NCBI GenBank assembly: GCA_002471665.1
Contig: DKQK01000071.1
Coordinates: 257,655-321,654, forward strand
Reading direction: 5' to 3'
DNA: 64,000 bases
Source: Gammaproteobacteria bacterium UBA7310
Lineage (GTDB): Bacteria; Pseudomonadota; Gammaproteobacteria; Pseudomonadales; Ketobacteraceae
Shown: positions 28,969 through 36,979 of the stretch, piece after piece
Position numbering within the stretch: position 1 is the first letter of the stretch
Layout of the letters: the number at the start of each line of letters is the position of its first letter
Position numbers and translations under genes: made by a program
Notes under the pieces: generated by a model
What the model was told of the DNA's origin: nothing
The model's input: only the letters and a program-made list of their open reading frames with translations
Database searches by the model: none

Positions 28969-30339
28969 TCAGGCCCTGGACAGCTCACCACTGAACGCAG
29001 GCGCTCCCAACACCTCCGCCTGTATGGATTTGAACTCATCCACAAAATCATCAATCATTGCCTGCGGCTCCGGCACCAGCGCCGCATCGGCAACAAAACC
29101 GAACTCGACCTTATTGTCGTAACTCAGAATACTCACACCAATACCAATACCACCGGATTGCGGCACCCAGAACATCGGCTTGGATAGCTTTTTTCCTTTC
29201 AGAATAACCGGCTCAGATGGGCCCGGAACATTGGTCATCACTGCGGACGCTTTGCTGGAGAAAAACCTCAACGCCCAACGTTCCACGGCGCTGGGGAAAT
29301 AGCCCAGCATGCCCAGAATGTTATAGCTCATCTGTGCCTGCATGCCGTTCTTCAGTTTTTTCATATTGCACTGCACGGCTTTGATGCGCCCTTTAACGGA
29401 GTCCTCGCCCACCGGCAACGCCAGATACACAAGGCCAAAGCGATTACCCAGCTGCAACGCTTCTTCCAGGGGCCGCAGGTTCACCGGAATAGTAGCCCGC
29501 ACACAGACCCCCGCAACCGGCTCTCCGATTCGTTGAAGGTAGCGGCGCAAGCTACCGGCAACGCAACCTAGGATGACATCATTGATGGTGCAGCCCATGG
29601 CTTTACCAACCTCTTTTACCTCATCCACCGGCAGTGACGGTGCCCACCCCACTTGTTTGTGAGGGGATAGATCACGCTTGTAAGCGGTCTTCGAATCCGG
29701 GCGACATAAGGACACCCGCAAAGCCTCGAACAACCAGGCAGCGCCAAAGGCCACACCATAGGCAGAATTGGATAACAAAAAAGCCAGCCGGTGCCACGGG
29801 GCACCGGATTTGGGCTTACGCTCCGGCATTTTAAAGCGAGCTGCCGGAGAACTGTGCAGCACCGAGTGATCTGCAATGGAATCCAGAACCGAGATCAGCG
29901 CAATGCCATCGGCGTAGCTGTGATGAACCCGCACCAGCACCGCGCTGCCTGATTTATAGTGAGATAGAAAATGAAACCGCCACAAAGGCTTGTCAGAAGC
30001 CAGGGGTTCAGGGATCAGCTTGCACACTGCTCCGCGCAACGCCGCCTCGCTATCACCCTGTTCGTCGATAGTAAGAGTGGTCAGGTGATAATCCATGTCT
30101 ATGTGCGGCAACTCTTCCCAAAAGTAGTGACCGCCCTCGCATACCGGACGCTGACGAAAGCGCTTGTGCTGGGCCAGCAATCGCTCCTCCAACAACGCCT
30201 GAAATTCATCCTGGCCCATGGGCTCATCAAAAAACAACAAGCCATTTATCACCATCAGATTCTCGTTGGAATCCATGCGCAACCAAGCCGTATCGACGTT
30301 GGTCATTGGCTCCCGTGCCAATTGGTTGAAAGTCCTCAT
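28969..30339 (-). CDS. Wax ester synthase/diacylglycerol acyltransferase (WS/DGAT)
   Basis: The 456-residue protein has the acyltransferase active-site motif HHSYADG (HHxxxDG) near residue 140 and the start MTNVDTAWLRMDSNENLMVI, both typical of bacterial WS/DGAT enzymes. Other conserved blocks are NDVILGCVAGSLRRYL, PVNLRP and the C-terminal NVPGPSEPV. It joins fatty alcohol or diacylglycerol to acyl-CoA to make storage lipid. It precedes the acyl-CoA reductase gene by about 93 bases on the same strand. GGGAATGAATT precedes the ATG. An operator-like palindrome sits 71 bases upstream, facing a TetR-family gene. Confidence 0.94.
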   Translation of the reverse strand: MRTFNQLAREPMTNVDTAWLRMDSNENLMVINGLLFFDEPMGQDEFQALLEERLLAQHKRFRQRPVCEGGHYFWEELPHIDMDYHLTTLTIDEQGDSEAALRGAVCKLIPEPLASDKPLWRFHFLSHYKSGSAVLVRVHHSYADGIALISVLDSIADHSVLHSSPAARFKMPERKPKSGAPWHRLAFLLSNSAYGVAFGAAWLFEALRVSLCRPDSKTAYKRDLSPHKQVGWAPSLPVDEVKEVGKAMGCTINDVILGCVAGSLRRYLQRIGEPVAGVCVRATIPVNLRPLEEALQLGNRFGLVYLALPVGEDSVKGRIKAVQCNMKKLKNGMQAQMSYNILGMLGYFPSAVERWALRFFSSKASAVMTNVPGPSEPVILKGKKLSKPMFWVPQSGGIGIGVSILSYDNKVEFGFVADAALVPEPQAMIDDFVDEFKSIQAEVLGAPAFSGELSRA

Positions 30340-30409
30340 AATTCATTCCCTTAGCCCTGCTGGCTGCTGCAGGCAGCCATTGGGTACACAAAAAGCGATG
30401 CATATTTCA

Positions 30410-30425
30410 GCAAACAAGTGTTTGC
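30410..30425 (-). promoter_or_regulatory. FabR/DesT-like operator upstream of the WS/DGAT gene
   Basis: Read on the minus strand the site is GCAAACACTTGTTTGC, with 6-bp inverted arms GCAAAC/GTTTGC. It shares the 12 bases GCAAACACTTGT with the site at 30547-30562 in the opposite orientation. Its form is like known FabR and DesT sites (about 16-18 bp, with ACTTGT/ACAAGT cores). It lies 71 bases before the WS/DGAT start. Confidence 0.6.
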
Positions 30426-30546
30426 CAATATACTCCATTTTTTATAAAACGCAAGAATCAAGTGGCGATTAACGCCAGAAAAGTGGCTAAATCAGCCGCT
30501 TTAAACCAACAATCAGACAAACCTGCTTCTGAAATTTGCTTTTTGA

Positions 30547-30562
30547 GCAAACACTTGTACAC
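30547..30562 (+). promoter_or_regulatory. FabR/DesT-like operator upstream of the TetR gene
   Basis: The site GCAAACACTTGTACAC repeats the core of the site at 30410-30425 and lies 116 bases before the regulator's ATG. The two sites flank the divergent promoter region, suggesting autoregulation together with control of the wax-ester genes. The rest of the 338-base gap 30340-30677 shows no other element that I can name. Confidence 0.55.
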
Positions 30563-30677
30563 TTAACTCCACTATCCATAGCATCGCTGCCGGTCCCTGC
30601 CACCTCATTCCAATGGCCCAGTAAAGACCAGTATGGCGCAGACTGCGTGAAGTGCCTTAACAATAATACGGATCAAC

Positions 30678-31328
30678 ATGACAGAGCCCCTGACCAGAGC
30701 CGAACAAAAGCAGCAGACCCGCAACAACATCATGGCTGCTGCTTTGAAGAAGATGAATGAAGACAAGGGTTTTTCCAGCCTGGGATTGCGGGAAGTAACC
30801 AAAGAAGCCGGCATCGCCCCCGCTTCTTTTTATCGCCACTTCAAGAACATGGAAGAGCTGGGATTGGCTCTGGTGTCTGAGGCAGAAACGGCGTTGCAGG
30901 CTATATTGCAGGATGCCAAAGCGCAGGAGGAAAAAGGCGAGGACATTGTGGAAAGCAGCGTTGCGATCTGCATGCAACACTTTCACGACAACGGCGCCCT
31001 GTTCCGCGTTTTGGCGCGGGAAGCCACCGGCAACTCACCCTTGATTCGGCGCGCCATTCAACGCTGCCTGATGACGCTCAACCACCAACTGGCAGAGATC
31101 ATCGAGCTGGAAATGCGGCGCCGGCATCGCAAAATCACCAATCCCCTGTTCATTGCCGAAGCCATTTCCACCCTGGTGTTCAATTTGGGGATTGCCAGTG
31201 CGGACTTACCCTACGCCAAGCAGAAAGAAGCGGAAAAACGCCTGGCCCATCATATCAGGGCCATATACTGGGGTGCGGAAGCCATGGCGAATTCGCAGCA
31301 CATGTCGCGCAATATGATGCTGTCCTGA
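30678..31328 (+). CDS. TetR-family regulator resembling FabR/DesT
   Basis: The 216-residue protein has an N-terminal TetR helix-turn-helix (residues ~8-55; SLGLREVTKEAGIAPASFYRHF) that is very close to FabR and DesT, which sense unsaturated acyl-CoA or acyl-ACP and repress fatty-acid genes. The length equals that of E. coli FabR (215). The acyl-binding C-terminal domain is divergent. It is transcribed away from the WS/DGAT gene, and two operator-like palindromes lie between them. The likely role is acyl-CoA-responsive control of the wax-ester pair, which is inference from site and family. Confidence 0.85.
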   Translation: MTEPLTRAEQKQQTRNNIMAAALKKMNEDKGFSSLGLREVTKEAGIAPASFYRHFKNMEELGLALVSEAETALQAILQDAKAQEEKGEDIVESSVAICMQHFHDNGALFRVLAREATGNSPLIRRAIQRCLMTLNHQLAEIIELEMRRRHRKITNPLFIAEAISTLVFNLGIASADLPYAKQKEAEKRLAHHIRAIYWGAEAMANSQHMSRNMMLS

Positions 31329-31943
31329 TTATTTGACCGCAACACCGGCAATGATGGGAGCCATCAGCGGCGGCACCTTGGGATGATCAAAATCCTTGAT
31401 GTGCTGATAGTGAAAGCCGGCGTTCTCAAACAGGCAACGGGTATCCCGGGTGATCTCGCATCCACAGGCCAGTTTGCGCCAAAGCGGATTGATTCGTTTC
31501 TGCCAGGCTCTGACACGGGGGCGGTTTGACGCCACATGCTCATAGAACACCAGTTTGCCACCGGGCTTTAATACACGGCGCATTTCTTCCACCGCCTGTT
31601 CCGGTTCGGGTATGGTGCAAAACACCAGGCAGGCAACCACACTGTCGAAGCTGTCATCCTCGAATGGCAAGGCCCTGGCGTCTCCCACCTGCAACTGCAC
31701 AGGAAAGTCATGGCCGGTCTGCTGCACAACGCGCTGCGCTTTCTCAAGCATGGCCGCCACCGGTTCAATGCCTACCACCTCCATCACCGCCGCTGAGTAG
31801 AACCCCAGGTTGGCACCGGTACCCGCCCCGATCTCAAGCACTCTTCCCTCTGCCTGCGCAATCAGCTCGGCAATTTCCCGGCGAAAGGTTTTTGTGGCCT
31901 TTTCCATAAAATACGGAAATATTTTATCTTCATAAAAACTCAT
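31329..31943 (-). CDS. Class I SAM-dependent methyltransferase
   Basis: The 204-residue protein has the SAM-binding motif VLEIGAGTGANLGFY near residue 35, the acidic motif II IEPVAAML, and motif IV/V SVVACLVFCTIPEPEQAVEEMRRVLKPGGKLVFYEH, as in UbiE-like and phospholipid methyltransferases. I chose ATG 31943 because the frame upstream to 32015 lacks conserved sequence. Its stop abuts that of the TetR gene. The acceptor substrate is not determined by sequence. Confidence 0.85.
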   Translation of the reverse strand: MSFYEDKIFPYFMEKATKTFRREIAELIAQAEGRVLEIGAGTGANLGFYSAAVMEVVGIEPVAAMLEKAQRVVQQTGHDFPVQLQVGDARALPFEDDSFDSVVACLVFCTIPEPEQAVEEMRRVLKPGGKLVFYEHVASNRPRVRAWQKRINPLWRKLACGCEITRDTRCLFENAGFHYQHIKDFDHPKVPPLMAPIIAGVAVK

Positions 31944-32034
31944 GCTTGAACTCTCATTGGTGCGGCAGGCTGGTGTGGTATGAATCAGCCACCATACAAC
32001 ACCAGCCTGCTGCAAAGTTCAATTGTTGAAAACG

Positions 32035-32934
32035 TCAAGCTTGCGGCCGCTTTGCCACAAACCCTATCTGACGCAACAGTTGGTCCCCCCAGTAAAACAA
32101 CAACAGACAGGTGCAAATCATGCTGGCACCAATGGCCAGTGTCTCGGTTACCGTTTCACCATTCAAAAACACCCCCAGTGATATGGCCAGCACCGGCGTA
32201 ATCATGGTGACCAGCGCCACCGAACTGGCCGCCAGATGCTTGAGAATGTAGAAATAGCAGAAAAACCCGATAAAGGAACCGAACAAAGTAAGGTACAGGA
32301 TAGCGGCGATGGCCCTGGGGTGCGGCGAATCCACTTCCAACCCAATGAACAGGCCAGCCACCAGATACAGCGGCGCGGCCAGGGTGAGCGATCCCACGGT
32401 TTGTGCCAGCGGATGCATATCAATACTGTGACGCTTGATCAGCACACCACTGAGGGAAAAGCACAACATACCAATGCCCACCAACACGAAACCGGCATAA
32501 CTGCTGTCGGTCAACGTCATATCCTGACTGAAGATCACCAACAACCCGCCCAGGCCCGTGGCCACCGCAAGCCATTTCGCCAACGAAAACGGCGGCTCAT
32601 CCAACAGGAAACGCGCCAGGATGGCCGACGCCACCGGCGACAAGCCGAACAAAACCGAGATCATACCGCTGGTGATGTATTTCGCGCCGATGTACACGCA
32701 CATCAAGCCAAAAAACAAACCGATATTGGATATGGCGTAGATTTTCAACGCCTGCCGATGCCAGGGCACCGTCACTTTTAACAATCGCGCCGCAATCCAT
32801 CCGATAATCGCCGCTAAAAACATGCGGCTAAACGCACCGGCAAGGGGGGACAACCCCTCCGAACTCCATTGCACTCCCAAGGGCGTGGTGGCCCAAACCA
32901 ATATTACTGCAAGATAAGCAGCTGGCACTGACAT
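32035..32934 (-). CDS. EamA/DMT superfamily membrane transporter
   Basis: The 299-residue protein has ten membrane helices in two repeated EamA halves, the RhtA/YdcZ-like drug/metabolite transporter layout. It has the typical start with PAAYLAVILVWATTPLGVQ and the second-half signature with YLTLFGSFIGFFCYFYILKHL. Such proteins often export amino acids or metabolites; the substrate here is unknown. An attenuator-like set of hairpins lies upstream at 32980-33040. Confidence 0.85.
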   Translation of the reverse strand: MSVPAAYLAVILVWATTPLGVQWSSEGLSPLAGAFSRMFLAAIIGWIAARLLKVTVPWHRQALKIYAISNIGLFFGLMCVYIGAKYITSGMISVLFGLSPVASAILARFLLDEPPFSLAKWLAVATGLGGLLVIFSQDMTLTDSSYAGFVLVGIGMLCFSLSGVLIKRHSIDMHPLAQTVGSLTLAAPLYLVAGLFIGLEVDSPHPRAIAAILYLTLFGSFIGFFCYFYILKHLAASSVALVTMITPVLAISLGVFLNGETVTETLAIGASMICTCLLLFYWGDQLLRQIGFVAKRPQA

Positions 32935-32979
32935 GACAGGTTCACTCCTATTTCCTCCTTCACGATGAACGCTTTGTTT

Positions 32980-33040
32980 CAGTAACCTGCCGCCTAAAAC
33001 AGAAAAAGGCCGCAGGTTACTGGAACGCTGCGGCCTTTTT
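32980..33040. promoter_or_regulatory. Overlapping hairpins: attenuator-like structure
   Basis: Three mutually complementary segments occur in order: A, CAGTAACCTGC (32980-32990); B, AAAAAGGCCGCAGGTTACTG (33003-33022); and C, CTGCGGCCTTTTT (33028-33040). A pairs with the 3' part of B over 11 bp, and B's AAAAAGGCCGCAG pairs with C over 13 bp and ends in a T-tract. On the plus strand this is the classic antiterminator-then-terminator order; on the minus strand the terminator comes first. It lies in the 392-base divergent gap 32935-33326 between the DMT and cca genes. Which gene, if any, it controls is unclear. Confidence 0.5.
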
Positions 33041-33326
33041 AAAACCGGGATCAGAATGTTTGCTTTATTCCCTCACCCTCCCGCAGCTCTTTCTGCCATG
33101 CGCCATACGCGGACGCGCGCCATCGCACAGCGTTTAAAGGCTGCGTTAATATGGCGAATGCTGAAAGCTGCGGTGTGAGTATTCATTGCTGTCTTTGAAA
33201 AAAACGTTAACTTGGTTTTGAATGAGATACACTATAGGGGCTGGGTTAAATGCAGGTCAACGCTTTTTTCTCGCTTTAAGAAATAATTCACACAACGAAT
33301 TCAAAACAGGAATGGATCAGTCATTC

Positions 33327-34613
33327 ATGAACGTGTACCTGGTGGGCGGCGCAGTACGGGACAAGTTATTGAATCTTCCGGTGAAAGATCGGGACTGGGT
33401 GGTGGTGGGTGCAACACCGGATGAACTGTTGCAACAAGGTTACCAGGCAGTGGGTAAAGATTTTCCGGTGTTTCTGCATCCTCAAACCCACGAGGAATAT
33501 GCCCTGGCCCGCACCGAGCGTAAAACCAAAGCCGGATACACCGGATTTGAGTGCCACTTCGGCCAGGACGTTACCCTGGAGCAGGATCTGTCTCGCCGCG
33601 ACCTGACTATCAACGCCATGGCCGAAGCCGGCGATGGCACTCTGGTTGACCCTTACGGCGGCCGGCAGGATCTGGAAAAACGAACCTTACGTCACGTGTC
33701 CCAGGCCTTTGTGGAAGACCCGTTACGGGTATTAAGGGTGGCCCGTTTTCTTGCCCGTTATCATCACCTGGGGTTCACCGTTGCCGCCGAAACCCAGAGC
33801 CTGATGCACACCATCGCAGTAAGCGGCGAACTGCAGCACCTGACCCCTGAGCGGATCTGGGTGGAAACCGAAAAAGCATTACTGGAACCCAGCCCCTGGC
33901 GCTACTTTGAAGTGTTGCGTGAATGCGGTGCCCTGGCCGAGATATTTCCGGAACTGGATGCGCTTTTTGGTGTGCCGCAACCAGAACAACATCACCCGGA
34001 AATCGACACCGGCCTGCATGTCATGATGACATTACAGTCGGCAACAGGATTGCTGTCACACAGTGGCTCGACATCAGAAACGGATTGCACACCGGCATTC
34101 AACGCCGAGCAACGGGTTGCCATTTTGTTTTCACTGCTGTGCCACGATCTGGGCAAAGGCTTAACCGCACCGGATCAGTTACCCAGCCACCCCGGCCACG
34201 AAGACATCAGCGAGCACCTCAGCAAAAAAGTCTGTGCACGTTGGCGGGCACCCAATCCGGTAAAGCGCCTGAGCAGCCTGGTGGCCCGTTACCACACCCA
34301 CAGCCATCGCGCCTTTGAACTGAAACCCAGCACCGTTATGCGTTTGCTGGAAGCTCTGGATTACTTCCGCCGACCGGAAACCCTGAGTTTGTTTTTAACG
34401 GCCTGCGAGGCCGATGCCAAAGGCCGCACCGGATTGCAAGACCGACATTACCACCAGGCCGACTACCTGCGGGATTGCGCACAGGCCGCCAGCAATGTGC
34501 AGGCCCAAGCCCTGGTTAACCTTGGTTTCAAGGGGGAAACCCTGGGCATTGAATTACGCAAGCGGCGCATCGATGCCATACGCGACATGAAACACAGCTA
34601 TGTCCGGCCTTGA
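33327..34613 (+). CDS. cca: CCA-adding enzyme (tRNA nucleotidyltransferase)
   Basis: Cca adds and repairs the 3' CCA of tRNAs. The 428-residue protein begins MNVYLVGGAVRDKLL, with the nucleotidyltransferase signature GGxVRD and the catalytic DxD in VKDRDWVVVG, then the class II motif SRRDLTINAMA. The C-terminal HD domain has CHDLGKGLTAP. I chose ATG 33327, as it yields the family start; an ATG at 33312 five codons earlier is possible, and the open frame extends to 33222. Length matches E. coli Cca (412). Confidence 0.95.
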   Translation: MNVYLVGGAVRDKLLNLPVKDRDWVVVGATPDELLQQGYQAVGKDFPVFLHPQTHEEYALARTERKTKAGYTGFECHFGQDVTLEQDLSRRDLTINAMAEAGDGTLVDPYGGRQDLEKRTLRHVSQAFVEDPLRVLRVARFLARYHHLGFTVAAETQSLMHTIAVSGELQHLTPERIWVETEKALLEPSPWRYFEVLRECGALAEIFPELDALFGVPQPEQHHPEIDTGLHVMMTLQSATGLLSHSGSTSETDCTPAFNAEQRVAILFSLLCHDLGKGLTAPDQLPSHPGHEDISEHLSKKVCARWRAPNPVKRLSSLVARYHTHSHRAFELKPSTVMRLLEALDYFRRPETLSLFLTACEADAKGRTGLQDRHYHQADYLRDCAQAASNVQAQALVNLGFKGETLGIELRKRRIDAIRDMKHSYVRP

Positions 34614-34681
34614 GTAACACCACTTACAACACGGCAAGGCATCGCTGGGCAGATAAAAATGCAGAAAAGAAGGAAATCAAC

Positions 34682-35443
34682 ATGAGTGATGAGAAAGTCG
34701 CCCTGATCACGGGCTCGGCAAAGCGCATTGGAGCGTATACAGCGCAATACCTGCACGAACGGGGTTACGCTGTGATTCTGCATTACCGCAATAGCGCACA
34801 ATCTGCCAAAGCCCTGCGCGATAAACTGAACCACAACCGCCCCCATTCCTGCATTGCCCTGCACGCCGACCTCTCATCGCCCGATGCCTGGCCACAACTG
34901 GCGGAGCAATCCGGCAGTTGGAAACACCGACTGGATCTACTGGTCAACAACGCTTCGGCGTTTTACCCAACAGCGCTGGGCCAAACCACCTTGGAACAGT
35001 GGCATGACCTGTTTGCCAGCAACGCCCAGGCGCCTTTTTTTCTCAGCCAGCATCTGGCCCCCTTGCTGAAAGCAAACCAGGGTTGCATCATCAACATTAT
35101 TGATGCGCTGGCCGAACAGGCGAACCCGGATTTTATCCCGTACAGTATGGCCAAAACTGCATTGCGCACGCTGACCACCGCGCTGGCCAAGGCCCTGGCA
35201 CCGGAGGTACGGGTCAACGGCATTTCACCCGGCGCCATGCTGTGGCCCGACGGGGAACACCAATTAACCGAACAACAAAAACAAAAAATTCTGCAGCAGA
35301 TTCCCCTGCAGCGGGTGGGCACTGAATGGGATATTGCCCGCACACTTTATTTTCTGGTTGAAGAGGCCCCCTATATCACAGGGCAGGACATTGCGGTGGA
35401 TGGCGGCAGAAGCCTGAACTCAGTTCAGCTCCACGCGCCATAG
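34682..35443 (+). CDS. folM: Pteridine reductase-type SDR (FolM-like)
   Basis: The 253-residue protein has the TGx3RxG motif of pteridine reductases (TGSAKRIG, residues ~10-17), the NNAS motif and the catalytic YxxxK as YSMAKTALRT. FolM/PTR1 reduces dihydromonapterin or dihydrofolate. The start follows AAGGAAA. Its 3' end overlaps folK by 24 bases on the opposite strand, so folate genes cluster here: folM, folK and folB. Confidence 0.85.
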   Translation: MSDEKVALITGSAKRIGAYTAQYLHERGYAVILHYRNSAQSAKALRDKLNHNRPHSCIALHADLSSPDAWPQLAEQSGSWKHRLDLLVNNASAFYPTALGQTTLEQWHDLFASNAQAPFFLSQHLAPLLKANQGCIINIIDALAEQANPDFIPYSMAKTALRTLTTALAKALAPEVRVNGISPGAMLWPDGEHQLTEQQKQKILQQIPLQRVGTEWDIARTLYFLVEEAPYITGQDIAVDGGRSLNSVQLHAP

Positions 35444-35905
35444 AGCCTGTTTTGACTTATCGTATTCGGCCCACAGCTCCCCATAGGAGCGCTGCAGTTG
35501 TGGGTGCAATTCAGTACCGGCCACATCCGCCAACGGCCACAGGACAAAGGCATTGTGCACGATTTCATCCCGTGGCAATGCCACTCCGTCAATGACACCC
35601 ACGCAGTCATCGTAGGTGAGGATATCAATATCCAGGGTTCGCGAACTGAATTTGGGGCCACCCCGTACCCGGCCGTTTTCATCCTCGATGGCCTTGATCT
35701 TGCGCTGCAATTCCCCAACGCTGGACCCGGTATGAAGCCCCACCACCAGGTTATAGAAATTATCGCCGTCAAACCCCACCGCTTCACTTTCATAAACCGG
35801 CGACACCACCAGCTCACCAAATACCTGGCGCAGCGTGTCCAGTGCCACCCGTATATAATGGTGACGGTTGATGTTACTGCCCAGACTCAAATACACCCTT
35901 GCCAT
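35420..35905 (-). CDS. folK: 7,8-Dihydro-6-hydroxymethylpterin pyrophosphokinase
   Basis: FolK transfers pyrophosphate from ATP to hydroxymethyl-dihydropterin in folate synthesis. The 161-residue protein has SLGSNINRHHYI near the start, YESEAVG, the Asp-rich RTLDIDILTYDD (magnesium-binding DxD), and LPRDEIVHNAFVLWPLADV, all family hallmarks. It begins 1 base inside the folB stop (TGATG overlap), so the pair is translated together. Confidence 0.96.
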   Translation of the reverse strand: MARVYLSLGSNINRHHYIRVALDTLRQVFGELVVSPVYESEAVGFDGDNFYNLVVGLHTGSSVGELQRKIKAIEDENGRVRGGPKFSSRTLDIDILTYDDCVGVIDGVALPRDEIVHNAFVLWPLADVAGTELHPQLQRSYGELWAEYDKSKQALWRVELN

Positions 35906-36261
35906 CAGGGCTTTTCTCCCCGTTCGATGATCACACCCACATCCCGCGCGGCTTTCACAGCCGCAGGCTTACTGACGCGCAGGCGCAGCCAGGGTACACC
36001 GAATTCCTGCAGCACCACCGACGCCACCTGTTCCGCCAATGTTTCCACCAGCTGGAACCGGCTGTCTTCCACAAACTGCACAACACGGGTGGACACCGCC
36101 GCATAATCCAGGGCATCGGCGATGTCATCGCTGGCTGCGCTCTTACTAATATCGCAGGCCATCTCCAGCTCCAGGCTGAGGGGTTGCCTGATGGCACGCT
36201 CCCAGTCCAGCACCCCGATCACGGCTTGAATCTTAAGGTCACGTATATAAACAATATCCAT
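35905..36261 (-). CDS. folB: Dihydroneopterin aldolase
   Basis: FolB converts dihydroneopterin to hydroxymethyl-dihydropterin, the substrate of FolK directly downstream. The 118-residue protein has the conserved VIGVLDWERAIRQPLSLELE, with the active-site Glu equivalent, and the later ETLAEQVASVVLQEF and VSKPAAVKAARDVGVIIER. The start is ATG 36261. Length is typical. Confidence 0.95.
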   Translation of the reverse strand: MDIVYIRDLKIQAVIGVLDWERAIRQPLSLELEMACDISKSAASDDIADALDYAAVSTRVVQFVEDSRFQLVETLAEQVASVVLQEFGVPWLRLRVSKPAAVKAARDVGVIIERGEKP

Positions 36262-36379
36262 TCTCTGGCCACCTTGCGCGTAATTGCTGGCAATCTACCA
36301 AGATGCCCCCCATGTGACAACTTGAGCACACCCGGCTTAAATGAAACAATGAGCGCCCATCCACCCGGGAGACTGTGTT

Positions 36380-36979
36380 CTGGAAAGCCTGTTAGCCATT
36401 GTTCTATGGATTTTTTCCTACCTGCTGGGGTCCATATCGGCCGCCATTCTGGTGTGCCGGCTGTTCGGCTTTGCTGACCCCCGCTCCGAGGGCTCCCACA
36501 ACCCCGGCGCCACCAACGTGTTGCGGGTGGGCAACACCTTTGCTGCCGCACTGACGCTGGTGGGGGATGTGGCCAAAGGCGTGGTGCCCGTGATCATTGC
36601 CCGCCGCCTGGGCATGCCGGAAAGCATGGCGGCACTCTGTGGCTTCTGCGCCTTTCTGGGCCATCTGTATCCGGTGTATTTCGACTTTCGCGGCGGCAAA
36701 GGTGTAGCCACTGCAATGGGAGTGCTGGCCATTCTGCATTGGCCTTCCATGCTGGTGGTGGGCGCTATCTGGCTACTGGTTTTTTTCAGCACCCGCTTCA
36801 GCTCTCTGGCCTCCATTGCTGCCTTTTTTCTGGCGCCCCTGATCATGCTGATCACCCACCCGGAGCTGTTTCACCCCATTTTGGTATTGAGCCTGATGCT
36901 GTTGTTCCGCCACCGGCACAACATTCTGCTGCTGATCAAGGGGCAGGAGCAGGGCTTCCGCCTGCCCCCAAAAGACTAG
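36380..36979 (+). CDS. plsY: Glycerol-3-phosphate acyltransferase PlsY, apparent CTG start
   Basis: PlsY acylates glycerol-3-phosphate from acyl-phosphate at the membrane. The open frame contains the whole PlsY fold: motif 1 YLLGSISAA, motif 2 GSHNPGATNVLRVGN and motif 3 FDFRGGKGVATAMGV. No ATG, GTG or TTG lies in frame before the first helix; the first is a GTG at 36452, which would remove helix 1 and motif 1. The codon CTG at 36380 follows GGGAGA by 7 bases and gives 199 residues, a normal length. I therefore annotate CTG. The stop overlaps the tsaD stop by 4 bases, convergently. Confidence 0.8.
   Translation: MESLLAIVLWIFSYLLGSISAAILVCRLFGFADPRSEGSHNPGATNVLRVGNTFAAALTLVGDVAKGVVPVIIARRLGMPESMAALCGFCAFLGHLYPVYFDFRGGKGVATAMGVLAILHWPSMLVVGAIWLLVFFSTRFSSLASIAAFFLAPLIMLITHPELFHPILVLSLMLLFRHRHNILLLIKGQEQGFRLPPKD

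Noticed and set aside
32236..32781. Plus-strand 181-residue frame inside the DMT transporter gene
   Set aside because: The opposite strand encodes ten clear membrane helices; this frame is His/Gln-rich and uninformative.
36452..36979. plsY starting at GTG 36452
   Set aside because: This would remove the first membrane helix and the conserved GSISAA motif, so I extend the gene to CTG 36380.
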